A stretch of 15,583 nucleotides of DNA from a bacterium (lineage in GTDB: Bacteria > Latescibacterota > UBA2968): assembly GCA_027296045.1 (NCBI GenBank), contig JAPUJS010000189.1, forward strand, positions 1-15,583. The letters are read 5' to 3'. Position numbers and translations under genes: made by a program. Below the pieces are notes generated by a model that did no database searches, was not told the DNA's origin, and worked only from the letters and a program-made list of their open reading frames with translations. Positions 15,107-15,583 of this stretch are shown here, piece after piece; positions within the stretch are counted from its first letter, which is position 1; every line of letters starts with the position of its first letter.

Positions 15107-15222
15107 CCTGGCAACGTCCTACTCTCCCACAAGGTCTCCCAAGCAGTACCATCGGCGCTGGAGGGCTTAACTACTCTGTTCGGAATGGGAAAAGGTGTGT
15201 CCCCTCCGCTATTGCCACCAGG
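15107..15222 (-). rRNA. rrf: 5S ribosomal RNA
   Basis: The minus strand carries a complete 5S rRNA of about 116 nt. It starts CCTGGTGGC and ends GTTGCCAGG (helix I). It contains CCCATTCCGAACAGAG (loop B/C), GTTAAGCCC, and the loop E segment GATGGTACTGC with GGGAGAGTAGG near the 3' end. Ends are placed by pairing of the first and last bases and may be off by one or two. It follows 23S after a 76-bp spacer with no tRNA. Confidence 0.95.
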
Positions 15223-15298
15223 AAAAAGATGCAATTGAATACGGGTAAAAGTAAGAATTCTGCAAAAACACAGAAGTGATCCGCTAAAAAGCTGTTAA

Positions 15299-15583
15299 AT
15301 GATCAAGCCGCACGGCTGATTAGTACCGCTCGGCTGAACACATTGCTGCGCTTACACCTGCGGCCTATCGACCTCGTCGTCTTCGAGGAGCCTTTAGGAG
15401 GTATAACCTACGGGATATCTTATCTTGGAGTGGGCTTCGCACTTAGATGCTTTCAGCGCTTATCCCTGCCGAACATAGCTACCCAGCTATGCCTCTGGCG
15501 AGACAACTGGTACACTAGAGGTTCGTCCACTCCGGTCCTCTCGTACTAGGAGCAGATCTCCTCAAATATCCTACGCCCACGAC
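15299..15583 (-). rRNA. rrl: 23S ribosomal RNA, 3' end only
   Basis: The minus strand carries the last 285 nt or so of 23S rRNA, cut by the right window edge. The sarcin-ricin loop AGTACGAGAGGACC (about 15548-15535) is intact; it is the binding site of EF-G and EF-Tu. GAAGCCCACTCCAAGATAAG and the terminal CGGTACTAATC and GGCTTGATC are typical of domain VI. The 3' end is set by analogy with E. coli and is approximate. Confidence 0.95.

Noticed and set aside
15223..15298. Possible tRNA in the 23S-5S spacer
   Set aside because: The 76-bp spacer is A/T-rich with no GTTCRANNC T-loop and no CCA end.

Overview
This is a bacterial chromosomal window whose readable genes all lie on the minus strand. 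It starts (reading right to left) in the 3' end of a ribosomal RNA operon and runs through translation, RNA-modification and DNA-repair genes into branched-chain amino acid metabolism. Every protein-coding gene belongs to a widespread bacterial housekeeping family. I see no transposase, phage gene, toxin-antitoxin pair or CRISPR array. Base composition looks balanced and even throughout. The order yebC-ruvC-ruvA-ruvB and the holB-metG-tatD-ksgA block occur in many Gram-negative and candidate phyla, so I cannot name the phylum from this window; the 23S and 5S fragments are the best markers for that. Four genes appear to start with GTG or TTG (fusA-like, ruvC, ksgA, recJ), and holB probably does too.

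Layout from right to left. 15583-15107: 3' end of 23S rRNA, a 76-bp spacer without a tRNA, 5S rRNA, then a strong intrinsic terminator at 15064-15096. 14893-12803: a divergent, EF-G2-like elongation factor G with its own sigma70-type promoter. 12727-12158: a TlyA-like methyltransferase lacking the S4 domain, behind a spacer with competing hairpins. 12037-11288: YebC/TACO1 family protein with its own promoter and a terminator-like hairpin. 11144-8750: ruvC, ruvA, ruvB, the Holliday-junction machinery. 8738-7498: tsaB and rimI, stop and start overlapping by four bases. 7491-7224: a near-consensus promoter, about 230 nt of apparently structured non-coding RNA, and an intrinsic terminator. 7204-874: holB, metG, tatD, ksgA and recJ, tightly packed (gaps of 12 bp or less, one 4-bp overlap). 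843-1: ilvE, running off the left edge.

The genes fall into three groups: translation and RNA quality (rRNA, EF-G, TlyA-like, YebC, TsaB, RimI, MetRS, KsgA), recombination and replication (RuvABC, RecJ, delta' clamp-loader subunit), and metabolism (IlvE; TatD is a nuclease).

The best candidate for something undescribed is the promoter-structured RNA-terminator unit at 7224-7491. It sits just before holB, and its terminator lies inside what a longest-ORF gene call would take as the N-terminus of HolB. It is either a free small RNA or an attenuating leader for holB-metG-tatD-ksgA-recJ-ilvE. I recognise no known riboswitch or RNA family in it.
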